DNA of 34,853 nt from Pseudomonas sp. (GTDB taxonomy: Bacteria; Pseudomonadota; Gammaproteobacteria; Pseudomonadales; Pseudomonadaceae): assembly GCF_030150285.1 (NCBI RefSeq), contig NZ_JASLGE010000025.1, positions 1-34,853 on the forward strand. The letters run 5' to 3'. The notes under the pieces are model-generated. The model did no database searches. It was not told where the DNA came from and saw only the letters and a program-made list of their open reading frames with translations. Within the stretch, counting starts at the first letter, position 1, and each line of letters opens with the position of its first letter. The translations under genes and the position numbers were made by a program. Below, piece by piece: positions 24,550 to 32,510 of this stretch.

Positions 24550-26865
24550 ATGGATATAAAACTCAGCCATCGTCTGTCTTTCAAGCAAGCTAGGCTGACA
24601 GTGCTGGTCGGCTTTATTCTGGGGACAATGCTCAGCCTGCTACAAATCGCCATCGATTATGCCAGTGAAAACGCCGCCATCAATCGTGAAATCCAATCCC
24701 TTCTGGATATCAGCCACAACCCGGCCTCACGTATTGCTTACAACCTTGACTCAGAGCTTGCGCAGGAACTGGTACTGGGCTTGCTGCGCTCCCCGGCCAT
24801 CACCGCGGCGTACATCAGCGACAATGACAAGAACGTCCTGGCAGAGGTACGCAATTACTCCGACAGCGGGCGCTACCGAGCATTAAGCGATTACCTGTTC
24901 GGCGCAACACGCATGTTTGATGACCGCCTGTATTTCAATCACCTGCCTGAGCAAAGTATCGGTGTCTTGCACCTTGAGGTGGACACCTACCCGTTTGGCA
25001 GCCGCTTCCTGCACCGGGCGGAGGTCACCCTCATCACAGGTTTCGCCCGCAGTTTCCTGCTGACATTTATTCTTTTGGGCGTGTTTTACACGATGCTGAC
25101 CCAGCCACTGGTGCGCGTTATTCGCGAGCTCAGCAACAATCGACCCGACTCACCCAGGCCTTCACGCATCCATTGCCCGCCGGGTCATGAGGACGACGAA
25201 ATTGGCGTACTGGTCAACGTGGCCAACCAGCAGTTTGATGCCGTCACGCGTGAAATCGAACAACGGCGCAACGCCGAGAACCGCCTGACCGAGTACTTGT
25301 CGCAGTTGGAAGACATTGTCTCGGCGCGCACTCAGGAACTTGAAGCCATCAACACGCGCCTCAGCCTTTCCAACGAAGAACTGGAAGCAGCCCGCAGTAC
25401 CGCCCTGCAAATGGCCCAGGCACGCTCAGCGTTTCTGGCCAATATGAGTCACGAAATACGTACACCGCTTAACGGTTTGCTCGGAATGCTCGCGCTATGC
25501 CTGGACAGCCCGCTGAATGCCGAACAGCACCAGCAACTGTCCATCGCCCATGACTCGGGGAAAGTCCTGGTCGAGCTGCTCAACGACATACTTGACCTCT
25601 CGAAATTTGATGCCGGGCAACTGGAGCTGGAGCAGATTGCATTCGACCTCGGTACCTTGATTGAAGACACTGCCAACCTGCTGTCGCAGAACGCAGCCCC
25701 GAGTGTCGAACTGACCTGCCTGATTGACCCGCATTTCCCTGCCCTGGTCCTGGGCGATCCTACCCGGGTGCGCCAAATTGTCAGCAACCTGCTGTCCAAC
25801 GCACTGAAATTTACCCGCGCCGGGCGTGTCGATGTGCGCCTCACGACCCATAAAGACCAGGTGCGCATTCAAGTCTGTGACACCGGCATCGGTATCGCGA
25901 TAGAAGCCCAGACCCGGATTTTCAGGCCCTTCACCCAGGCAGGTGCCGGCATTACCCGCCAGTATGGCGGTACGGGGCTGGGGCTGGCGCTCACTCGCAG
26001 CTTGTGCGAAGCCATGCACGGTTGCCTGACCATTCGTTCACAGATCGGCCAGGGCAGTCAGTTCTGCGCTGAACTGCCTTTACCTTTTCACACACCCGCC
26101 ACCTCACTCGCCCCGCTGACCGGGAGGGTTTGCTGCGTCAGTGAACAAAACAGCGGCCTGTCAGAGCTACTCAGCAGCTTCTTGCCGCTGTGGGGCCTGG
26201 ACTATCAGCGTTACGCACTCAACGACTCATTGGCAGACGCACGCCCCGACCTGTTGATCAGCGACTGCACCGACGCCCTGTGTGGTTTGCGCCCAGCCAT
26301 CAGCGCGCCCATCCTGCTCGTCACTGCCTACGGCAACTTCATGCCCAGCGATCAGGTCAGCGCACTGGCCCCGCTGCTGCAAAAAGCGCGACCTCTTTCA
26401 CGCCAGGCGCTGTACCAGACCTTGCAGCATTTATTGCACAAAGAACACGACAGCAAACCGGTTGCGCCCCCCTCCAGCCCCCCTACCGCACATCGCGCAC
26501 AGGTGTTGCTGGTTGAGGACAATGCCGTCAATCAACTGGTGGCCAAGGGCATGCTCTGCAAGCTGGGATGTGATGTCACTATTGCGGCGCATGGCGGCGA
26601 GGCGCTCAGCCAATTGGAGCGCCACACCTTCGACCTGGTACTGATGGACTGCAATATGCCGGTGATGGACGGTTATGAAGCCAGCCGGCAAATCCGTCAG
26701 CGCGGGAATTGGCCGAACTTGCCTATCGTTGCCTTGACCGCCAATGCCATGGCCGAAGAGCGCGAGCGCTGTCGCTCTGCCGGAATGAATGACTACCTGG
26801 CAAAGCCGTTCCGTCGAGAAGAACTGGCCGCCCTGCTGGACATGTGGGTGCCGCCAAAAAACTAG
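24550..26865 (+). CDS. sagS: Hybrid sensor kinase SagS-like
   Basis: Encodes 771 aa; P. aeruginosa SagS is of similar size. Order: membrane segment (17-37), periplasmic HmsP-type sensor (about 40-160), second membrane segment (about 164-183), HAMP-like linker and coiled coil (185-290), HisKA with NMSHEIRTPLN (His301), HATPase with NLLSNALKF and DTGIGIA, a degenerate receiver-like segment (about 525-635), and an intact receiver with D700 in LMDCNMPVMDGYE. There is no Hpt domain, consistent with SagS passing phosphate to the separate HptB protein. In P. aeruginosa SagS steers the motile-to-sessile switch and biofilm drug tolerance. The downstream gpx-msrB, aminotransferase, htpX and tpm genes match its usual neighbourhood. 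It ends 6 bp from the convergent gpx. Confidence 0.82.
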   Translation: MDIKLSHRLSFKQARLTVLVGFILGTMLSLLQIAIDYASENAAINREIQSLLDISHNPASRIAYNLDSELAQELVLGLLRSPAITAAYISDNDKNVLAEVRNYSDSGRYRALSDYLFGATRMFDDRLYFNHLPEQSIGVLHLEVDTYPFGSRFLHRAEVTLITGFARSFLLTFILLGVFYTMLTQPLVRVIRELSNNRPDSPRPSRIHCPPGHEDDEIGVLVNVANQQFDAVTREIEQRRNAENRLTEYLSQLEDIVSARTQELEAINTRLSLSNEELEAARSTALQMAQARSAFLANMSHEIRTPLNGLLGMLALCLDSPLNAEQHQQLSIAHDSGKVLVELLNDILDLSKFDAGQLELEQIAFDLGTLIEDTANLLSQNAAPSVELTCLIDPHFPALVLGDPTRVRQIVSNLLSNALKFTRAGRVDVRLTTHKDQVRIQVCDTGIGIAIEAQTRIFRPFTQAGAGITRQYGGTGLGLALTRSLCEAMHGCLTIRSQIGQGSQFCAELPLPFHTPATSLAPLTGRVCCVSEQNSGLSELLSSFLPLWGLDYQRYALNDSLADARPDLLISDCTDALCGLRPAISAPILLVTAYGNFMPSDQVSALAPLLQKARPLSRQALYQTLQHLLHKEHDSKPVAPPSSPPTAHRAQVLLVEDNAVNQLVAKGMLCKLGCDVTIAAHGGEALSQLERHTFDLVLMDCNMPVMDGYEASRQIRQRGNWPNLPIVALTANAMAEERERCRSAGMNDYLAKPFRREELAALLDMWVPPKN

Positions 26866-26871
26866 CCGCCG

Positions 26872-27360
26872 CTACAATGCCAGTAACCGCTCAATATCCG
26901 CCTGGAGCGCTTGCGGTTTGGTCGCTGGCGCATACCGTTTGACAGAGGCTCCGTCCGCGCTGATCAAGAACTTGGTGAAATTCCATTTGATCCGTTGCGT
27001 GCCCAAAAAACCCGGCGCGCGCGCCTTCAATTGAACGAACAGCGGGTGTGCGTGAGGCCCGTTGACGTCGACTTTCTTGAACAACGGGAAGGTCACACCA
27101 AAATTCAACTCGCAAAAGCTGGAAATAGCAGCGTCATCTCCGGGCTCCTGCTGGCCGAACTGATTGCACGGAAAGCCCAGTACAACCAGCCCCTTCTCCC
27201 TGTACTGCTGCCAGAGCTTTTCCAACCCTTTGTACTGTGGGGTAAATCCGCATTTGCTGGCGGTATTGACCACCAGAAACGCTTTAGCCCCGAAGTCAGC
27301 CAGAGTCTTGGGCTCGCCCTTCAGAGTGATGCACTCAATGGTCAGCAGATTGTCAGTCAT
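26872..27360 (-). CDS. Glutathione peroxidase-type thiol peroxidase
   Basis: Encodes 162 aa, the usual GPx length. The peroxidatic residue is Cys37 in NTASKCGFTPQY, not selenocysteine; the FPCNQFGQQEP motif and WNFTKFL with its active-site Trp/Asn are present. Non-animal Cys-GPx enzymes generally use thioredoxin to reduce hydroperoxides. The ATG at 27360 is preferred; two in-frame ATGs upstream (27375, 27387) would extend it into the msrB end. It lies 26 bp after msrB on the same strand and forms a peroxide-repair operon with it. Confidence 0.92.
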   Translation of the reverse strand: MTDNLLTIECITLKGEPKTLADFGAKAFLVVNTASKCGFTPQYKGLEKLWQQYREKGLVVLGFPCNQFGQQEPGDDAAISSFCELNFGVTFPLFKKVDVNGPHAHPLFVQLKARAPGFLGTQRIKWNFTKFLISADGASVKRYAPATKPQALQADIERLLAL

Positions 27361-27386
27361 GGCATCAGGCCTCATACCCGTGGGCA

Positions 27387-27782
27387 TCAGTTACGCGCAA
27401 CCAGATCCAGGCAGACCGAGTTGATGCAGTAGCGCAGCCCGGTTGGGGGCGGGCCGTCCGGGAATACGTGCCCCAGATGCGCATCACATTTCGCACAGAC
27501 CACTTCAGTGCGAATCATGCCGTGGCTCACATCGCGGATTTCGACCATGGCCTGATCACCTATCGGGGCATAAAAACTGGGCCAGCCGCAACCGGAGTCA
27601 AACTTGGTCGACGAATCAAACAGCGCCTCGTGACAGCAAATGCAGTGGTAAACACCGTCGGTTTTCGTCGCATTGTACTTGCCCGAAAATGGACGCTCTG
27701 TGCCTTTGAGGCGACAGACCGCGTACTGATCCGGATCGAGCATGGCCTTCCATTCTTCCAGGGTCTTGTCGAGCTTTTCCAT
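27387..27782 (-). CDS. msrB: Peptide methionine-(R)-sulfoxide reductase MsrB
   Basis: Encodes 131 aa. Zinc-binding cysteine pairs C47-C50 (CICC) and C96-C99 (CAKC) are intact, the catalytic Cys119 sits in RYCINSVCLDL, and GCGWPSF carries the probable resolving Cys65. It repairs Met-R-sulfoxide in proteins. The ATG at 27782 follows AGAGGCAG. It leads the msrB-gpx pair and is divergent from the aminotransferase gene across a 222-bp gap. Confidence 0.95.
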   Translation of the reverse strand: MEKLDKTLEEWKAMLDPDQYAVCRLKGTERPFSGKYNATKTDGVYHCICCHEALFDSSTKFDSGCGWPSFYAPIGDQAMVEIRDVSHGMIRTEVVCAKCDAHLGHVFPDGPPPTGLRYCINSVCLDLVARN

Positions 27783-28004
27783 GGTTCTGCCTCTGCAACT
27801 GAAAAACCCCGACCGGTGGCTTTTCCAGGGGTCGGGTGGCACGTATGATTGCGCCTCGTTAAACGTCAGTCTGGCACCCGCTCCAGCGGCATTCAAATGG
27901 ATTCTTGAAGCGACGCGGTGTGAGGGGCTGCGTGAACACACAGGATTTCCCAGTGCCGTGCTTCTCACACGGCCTGGATCGTTCATTTTCGGGATCACAT
28001 CGCC

Positions 28005-29216
28005 ATGCAGGTCAGCAAATCAAACAAGCTCGCCAACGTCTGTTATGACATTCGCGGCCCAGTGCTCAAGCACGCCAAACGACTGGAAGAGGAAGGCCAA
28101 CGCATCCTCAAGCTGAACATTGGCAACCCGGCACCTTTCGGCTTTGAAGCACCGGACGAAATCCTTCAGGACGTTATCCGCAACCTGCCGACGGCCCAGG
28201 GCTACAGTGACTCCAAAGGCTTGTTCAGTGCCCGCAAGGCCGTGATGCAGTACTACCAGCAAAAGCAGGTAGAAGGCGTCGGCATTGAAGACATCTACTT
28301 GGGCAACGGCGTGTCCGAGCTGATCGTGATGTCGCTGCAAGCGCTGCTCAACAATGGTGACGAGGTGCTCGTACCGGCACCTGACTACCCGCTGTGGACC
28401 GCTGCCGTAACACTGGCGGGCGGCCACCCGGTGCATTACCTGTGTGACGAGCAGGCCAACTGGTGGCCCGACCTGGCCGACATCAAGGCCAAAATCACGC
28501 CGAACACCAAAGCGATGGTCATCATCAACCCGAACAACCCCACGGGCGCGGTCTACTCCAAGGAAGTCTTGCTGGGCATGCTTGAGTTGGCACGCCAGCA
28601 CAACCTGGTGGTGTTCTCGGACGAAATCTACGACAAGATCCTGTACGACGACGCCGTGCATATTTGCACCGCGTCGCTGGCCCCGGATGTGCTGTGCCTG
28701 ACCTTCAACGGCCTGTCCAAATCATACCGGGTGGCCGGCTTCCGCTCTGGCTGGATCGCCATTTCCGGGCCCAAGCACACTGCCCAAAGCTACATCGAAG
28801 GCATCGACATGCTGGCCAATATGCGCCTGTGCGCCAACGTGCCCAGCCAGCACGCCATTCAAACAGCGTTGGGCGGCTACCAGAGCATCAATGACCTGGT
28901 ATTGCCTAACGGCCGCTTGCTGGAACAACGTAACCGCACCTGGGAACTGCTGAACGCTATCCCTGGGGTCAGTTGCGTAAAACCCATGGGCGCGCTTTAC
29001 GCCTTCCCGCGGATCGATCCCAAAGTGTGCCCGATCCTGAACGATGAAAAGTTCGTGCTGGACCTGCTGCTGTCCGAAAAGCTGCTGGTGGTTCAAGGCA
29101 CCGCGTTCAACTGGCCCTGGCCCGACCATTTCCGCGTGGTAACCCTGCCACGCGTAGATGAACTGGACATGGCGATCGGTCGAATTGGCAATTTCCTGAA
29201 AACCTACCGTCAGTAA
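28005..29216 (+). CDS. alaA: AlaA-like pyridoxal-phosphate aminotransferase
   Basis: Encodes 403 aa, class I/II aminotransferase fold. The PLP lysine is K239 in FNGLSKSYRVAGFRSGW; NPNNPTGAVYS (175-185) and SDEIYDKILYDD carry the conserved Asn, Asp and Tyr that hold PLP, and FRVVTLPR near the end carries the substrate-carboxylate Arg. E. coli AlaA is the main glutamate-pyruvate aminotransferase making alanine; close similarity suggests the same role. It is followed by a strong 13-bp hairpin. Confidence 0.9.
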   Translation: MQVSKSNKLANVCYDIRGPVLKHAKRLEEEGQRILKLNIGNPAPFGFEAPDEILQDVIRNLPTAQGYSDSKGLFSARKAVMQYYQQKQVEGVGIEDIYLGNGVSELIVMSLQALLNNGDEVLVPAPDYPLWTAAVTLAGGHPVHYLCDEQANWWPDLADIKAKITPNTKAMVIINPNNPTGAVYSKEVLLGMLELARQHNLVVFSDEIYDKILYDDAVHICTASLAPDVLCLTFNGLSKSYRVAGFRSGWIAISGPKHTAQSYIEGIDMLANMRLCANVPSQHAIQTALGGYQSINDLVLPNGRLLEQRNRTWELLNAIPGVSCVKPMGALYAFPRIDPKVCPILNDEKFVLDLLLSEKLLVVQGTAFNWPWPDHFRVVTLPRVDELDMAIGRIGNFLKTYRQ

Positions 29217-29224
29217 TTTCCTGG

Positions 29225-29259
29225 CATGCTGTGCGACGAATGAAAAGTCGCACAGCATG
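29225..29259 (+). terminator. Hairpin after the aminotransferase gene
   Basis: A perfect 13-bp stem CATGCTGTGCGAC / GTCGCACAGCATG with a 9-base loop begins 9 bases after the stop codon. There is no T-run, so termination may need a factor, but the position and stem length make a transcript-end role likely. Confidence 0.65.
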
Positions 29260-29530
29260 TGTCCGCCAAATCATGCTTAACACCTGTACCATTCCCCTCC
29301 GACCCGCGTAACAACGCGCGCCCAGCCCACTAGCAAGAGCCTGTATTTAAAGGTTTTTTTATTGCTTTCGCAGTCGAAAAAAAATCATTTTGTATTAGGA
29401 ATTTGCTGACCTGGAACTAAACTCAACCTGTAGGACACAGTTTGAAATAGTCACCTGGTTGAATCGCCTCTTGCAGCACCTTATATACCCGCATGCGGCA
29501 ACACCTTAATACGAGGAGATTTTTACAACC
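29260..29530. promoter_or_regulatory. htpX upstream region with possible heat-shock promoter
   Basis: There is no gene in this gap. GTTGAAT (29458-29464) and CCTTATAT (29479-29486), 14 bp apart, resemble the sigma-32 pattern CTTGAAA-N(11-16)-CCCCATNT. The same stretch can be read as a sigma-70 promoter TTGAAT-17-TATATA. GAGGAG (29513-29518) is the ribosome binding site, 12 bases before the ATG, which is rather far. An A/T-rich tract lies at 29348-29400. Confidence 0.4.
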
Positions 29531-30418
29531 ATGATGCGCATTTTGCTGTTTTTGGCCACTAACCTGGCGGTCGTGCTGATTGCCAGCATCACCCTTAGCC
29601 TCTTCGGCTTTGACGGGTTCATGGCGGCCAACGGGGTTGACCTGGACCTCAGTCAGCTGCTGGTATTCTGTGCGGTCTTTGGTTTCGCAGGGTCTTTGTT
29701 CTCACTTTTTATATCCAAATGGATGGCAAAGATGAGTACGAGCACCCAAGTGATTACCCAGCCTCGTACCCGCCACGAACAATGGCTGATGCAAACCGTT
29801 GAGCAATTATCCCGCGAAGCCGGGATAAAAATGCCTGAAGTCGGGATTTTCCCGGCCTACGAGGCCAACGCCTTTGCAACCGGCTGGAATAAAAACGATG
29901 CGCTCGTCGCAGTCAGCCAGGGCTTGCTGGAGCGTTTCTCACCTGACGAAGTGAAAGCGGTACTGGCCCACGAAATCGGTCACGTCGCCAATGGCGATAT
30001 GGTGACACTGGCGCTTGTACAAGGCGTGGTTAACACCTTTGTCATGTTCTTCGCCCGCATCATCGGCAACTTTGTCGACAAAGTGGTGTTCAAGAATGAA
30101 GAAGGCCGTGGCATTGCTTACTACGTCGCGACCATTTTCGCCGAACTGGTTCTGGGCTTCCTCGCCAGCGCCATCGTGATGTGGTTCTCGCGCAGACGCG
30201 AGTACCGCGCGGATGAAGCCGGTGCCCAACTGGCCGGTACGGGTGCCATGATCAGCGCCTTGCAACGCCTGCGCTCCGAGCAAGGCCTGCCCGTGCACAT
30301 GCCTGACACCCTGGCGGCCTTTGGCATCAACGGCGGCCTCAAGCAGGGCCTGGCGCGGATGTTCATGAGCCATCCGCCGCTGGAAGAACGCATCGATGCT
30401 CTGCGTCGTCGCGGCTGA
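29531..30418 (+). CDS. htpX: Membrane zinc protease HtpX
   Basis: Encodes 295 aa, the usual length. Two N-terminal membrane segments (3-25 and 41-62) precede the cytoplasmic M48 domain with HEIGH at 147-151 (zinc His residues and catalytic Glu) and REYRADEAGA with the third zinc ligand near E224; further membrane segments lie around 160-178 and 198-218. HtpX degrades misfolded inner-membrane proteins along with FtsH and is stress-induced in E. coli. ATG ATG at the start leaves a one-codon ambiguity. A strong terminator follows. Confidence 0.95.
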   Translation: MMRILLFLATNLAVVLIASITLSLFGFDGFMAANGVDLDLSQLLVFCAVFGFAGSLFSLFISKWMAKMSTSTQVITQPRTRHEQWLMQTVEQLSREAGIKMPEVGIFPAYEANAFATGWNKNDALVAVSQGLLERFSPDEVKAVLAHEIGHVANGDMVTLALVQGVVNTFVMFFARIIGNFVDKVVFKNEEGRGIAYYVATIFAELVLGFLASAIVMWFSRRREYRADEAGAQLAGTGAMISALQRLRSEQGLPVHMPDTLAAFGINGGLKQGLARMFMSHPPLEERIDALRRRG

Positions 30419-30435
30419 TACGTCGGCACTTGCAC

Positions 30436-30463
30436 AAAAAAGGGCGACTTCGGTCGCCCTTTT
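30436..30463. terminator. Bidirectional rho-independent terminator between htpX and tpm
   Basis: GGGCGAC-TTCG-GTCGCCC has a 7-bp perfect stem with a UUCG tetraloop, six A before and four T after. It can end transcription from both convergent genes. Confidence 0.92.
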
Positions 30464-30483
30464 CATGCCCTAAAATCAGGCTC

Positions 30484-31140
30484 CTATTTTTTTTCCAGGC
30501 GATACACCCGCTCTTCAAGACGCGTCAGGCCATCCTTGAGAAACTTCCAGTTGTGTTCCAGTACATCCGGCGCTTCGAGCACGGCCAAGGTCCAGCCTGG
30601 CGACAGCCATTGCTGAATCTGCGCATCGGGCACCGAAAAGGGAGGGCCTTCCTTCTGTGACTGATCGTAGTCGAGGGTGATCAGCAAGCCCTTGCAGCCC
30701 TGTGGAAGAATCCGGGTCAAGTGACGTGCGTACTGTTCGCGCATGTCGAGCGGGAAGGCGATGATCGCGGCGCGGTCATACAGCCCCTGACAGGCTTCAA
30801 CATCCGTTGCCGACAGTTTGAAGACATCACCGCACCATATCGCCACCGAACCGGCCTCATACACCTTGAACGCACCGTGTTCGGCCACCGCAGGCTGGAG
30901 GCCTTGCTCGCGAAAGTAGTCTTCGACGGCCTTCTCGGAAAGCTCCACCCCCATCACCTCATAGCCTTGAGCTGCCAACCAGCTCAAGTCCAGGCTTTTC
31001 CCGCACAACGGCACCAGCACACGACTGCCAGGTTCAACACCCAGCCCGGGCCACCAGCGGTTGAGGTAAGGGTTGACCTCTTCCTGATGAAAACCGATCT
31101 GATTACTTCCCCAACGGCTATGCCAGAATTCGGGCTGCAT
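30484..31140 (-). CDS. tpm: Thiopurine S-methyltransferase Tpm
   Basis: Encodes 218 aa, the standard bacterial TPMT length. It opens MQPEFWHSRWGSNQIGFHQ, with the SAM-binding VLVPLCGKSLDLSWLA (about 41-56), GVELSEKAV and CGDVFKL. It transfers a methyl group from SAM to thiopurines and, in Pseudomonas, to selenium and tellurium oxyanion-derived substrates, giving volatile products and resistance. The start ATG follows AAAGGTGA. Confidence 0.94.
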   Translation of the reverse strand: MQPEFWHSRWGSNQIGFHQEEVNPYLNRWWPGLGVEPGSRVLVPLCGKSLDLSWLAAQGYEVMGVELSEKAVEDYFREQGLQPAVAEHGAFKVYEAGSVAIWCGDVFKLSATDVEACQGLYDRAAIIAFPLDMREQYARHLTRILPQGCKGLLITLDYDQSQKEGPPFSVPDAQIQQWLSPGWTLAVLEAPDVLEHNWKFLKDGLTRLEERVYRLEKK

Positions 31141-31189
31141 GATTCACCTTTAAATTCGATAGTTAAGTACTAAAACTTATATTGGATTT

Positions 31190-31202
31190 CGATCAATGAT
31201 CG
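31190..31202. promoter_or_regulatory. Palindrome in the tpm-dioxygenase divergent region
   Basis: CGATCA-A-TGATCG is a 13-base symmetric sequence centred in the 103-bp gap between the divergent tpm and LigB-dioxygenase genes. It is a possible operator; no regulator gene is adjacent. Confidence 0.3.
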
Positions 31203-31243
31203 GGATGAAGATGGCACATCTCTTAACCTTGAGGACGCCCTAC

Positions 31244-32011
31244 ATGCTCCCCAGCCTGTTTATTTCCCACGGCTCCCCCATGCTAGCACTGGAACCTGGT
31301 GCCAGCGGCCCGGCTCTGCAACGTTTAGCCAAAGAGCTGCCTCGGCCAAAAGCCATCATTCTGGTTTCGGCGCATTGGGAAAGCGCTGGGTTGAGCGTCG
31401 CCAGCCACCCCGCACCGGCCACCTGGCATGACTTTGGCGGCTTCCCGCGCGCCTTGTTTGCCGTGCAATACCCCGCACCCGGCAATCCCGAGCTGGCCTC
31501 TACGATCGTTAAGCGCCTGAGTGAACACGGCCTGGTGGCCCAACTTGACCCAGAACGCCCTTTCGACCACGGGGCTTGGGTGCCCCTGTCGCTGATGTAC
31601 CCGGCGGCCGACATTCCGATTGTGCAGGTCTCACTGCCCAGCCAACTGGGCCCTGCAGGCCTGTCGCACGTGGGGCATGCGCTGAACGATCTGCGCGCAG
31701 AAGGCGTTCTGATCATTGGTTCAGGCAGTATCACCCATAACCTGCGTGAGCTGGACTGGCACGCCGGCCCGGACAGTATTGAACCTTGGGCCAAAGCCTT
31801 TCGTGACTGGATGATCGAAAAACTCGTGGCCGATGACGACGCAGCCTTATATGACTACCGCCGTCAGGCACCCTTTGCCGTGCGCAGCCACCCGAGCGAT
31901 GAGCACCTGCTGCCGTTGTACTTCGCGAGGGCCGCTGGCGGGCCGTTCAGCATTGCCCACCAAGGGTGGACGCTGGGCGCGCTGGGAATGGACATCTACC
32001 GATTCGGCTGA
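31244..32011 (+). CDS. ygiD: LigB-family dioxygenase, YgiD-like (4,5-DOPA extradiol type)
   Basis: Encodes 255 aa. The class III extradiol fold shows metal-ligand motifs FISHGSPM (His9), VSAHWE (His44) and SITHNLRE (His165), with the PFDHGAWVPL segment. Related enzymes open DOPA-type catechols using Fe(II) or Zn(II); the natural bacterial substrate is unsure. The ATG at 31244 follows GAGGA at 31231-31235, so the in-frame ATG at 31196 that adds 16 residues is unlikely. Confidence 0.88.
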   Translation: MLPSLFISHGSPMLALEPGASGPALQRLAKELPRPKAIILVSAHWESAGLSVASHPAPATWHDFGGFPRALFAVQYPAPGNPELASTIVKRLSEHGLVAQLDPERPFDHGAWVPLSLMYPAADIPIVQVSLPSQLGPAGLSHVGHALNDLRAEGVLIIGSGSITHNLRELDWHAGPDSIEPWAKAFRDWMIEKLVADDDAALYDYRRQAPFAVRSHPSDEHLLPLYFARAAGGPFSIAHQGWTLGALGMDIYRFG

Positions 32012-32046
32012 GGCCTCCCCTGGCAGTCACGGCCGGTCTGTACAGC

Positions 32047-32110
32047 TTTTCAAAGTGGCACGGCGTAAAGCCGGAACCTTAAGTGGCCGTAACCGCAGCA
32101 ATGGGATAGG
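32047..32110. repeat. Truncated partial copy of the tandem element
   Basis: This stretch matches the right end of the 379-bp element (CAAAGT..CACGGCGTAAAGCCGGAACC, then CCGCAGCAATGG), with the left arm of the GTTACTTTG hairpin missing and a one-base insertion near the end. Together with the two full copies it gives a partial-full-full order. Confidence 0.8.
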
Positions 32111-32117
32111 CCGAAAC

Positions 32118-32496
32118 TTTTAAAGATCAAAAGATCGCGAGCAAGCTCGCTCCTACGGATCACGGATGGCAGCGTTTGTAGGAACGAGCTGGCTCGTGAT
32201 CTTTTGATCTGGCTTTTGATCTAAAGGGCCCCCTTAAACCACGCTGGCCGAACGCAGGTTTTGCGCAGTGGGTAACCCGGCAGGACGCCGGGTTAGCCGC
32301 GACACGGCCAGGGACGGCCGATCGCGGCGGCCCACGGAACAAAGCCTGTGGTGAGGGAATGCCGAGCCACAGCGAGGCACCGAGTGGTAGGGGCATAAGC
32401 GTTTGGTTACTTTGCGCTTTCAAAGTAACACGGCGTAAAGCCGGAACCTTAAGTGGCCGTGACCGCAGCAATGGATAGGAATGCTGAACGACAGCG
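32118..32496. repeat. Tandem element, copy 1 (REPIN plus hairpin-rich body)
   Basis: This 379-bp unit repeats at a 393-bp period. It begins with a REPIN, then a body with hairpins TAACCCGGC/GCCGGGTTA (32273-32295) and GTTACTTTG/CAAAGTAAC (32406-32429), and ends with the GGCGTAAAGCC segment. Minus-strand open frames across it are nearly the same in both copies but look incidental. Related sequences recur in intergenic regions of fluorescens-group Pseudomonas (recalled, not checked). Confidence 0.9.
32124..32210. repeat. REPIN in copy 1 (inverted REP doublet)
   Basis: Two REP sequences in opposite orientation (32133-32156 and 32178-32201) are bounded by AGATCAAAAGATC and its exact inverse GATCTTTTGATCT. 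The whole 87 bp can fold as one long hairpin. REPINs of this kind are mobilised by RAYT transposases encoded elsewhere; none is in this window. Confidence 0.85.
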
Positions 32497-32510
32497 CAGC
32501 GTCATCGCGC

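Noticed and set aside
27808..27836. Inverted repeat CCCGACC/GGTCGGG upstream of msrB
   Set aside because: The 15-base loop and lack of a T-run or start-site masking give no clear terminator or riboswitch reading.
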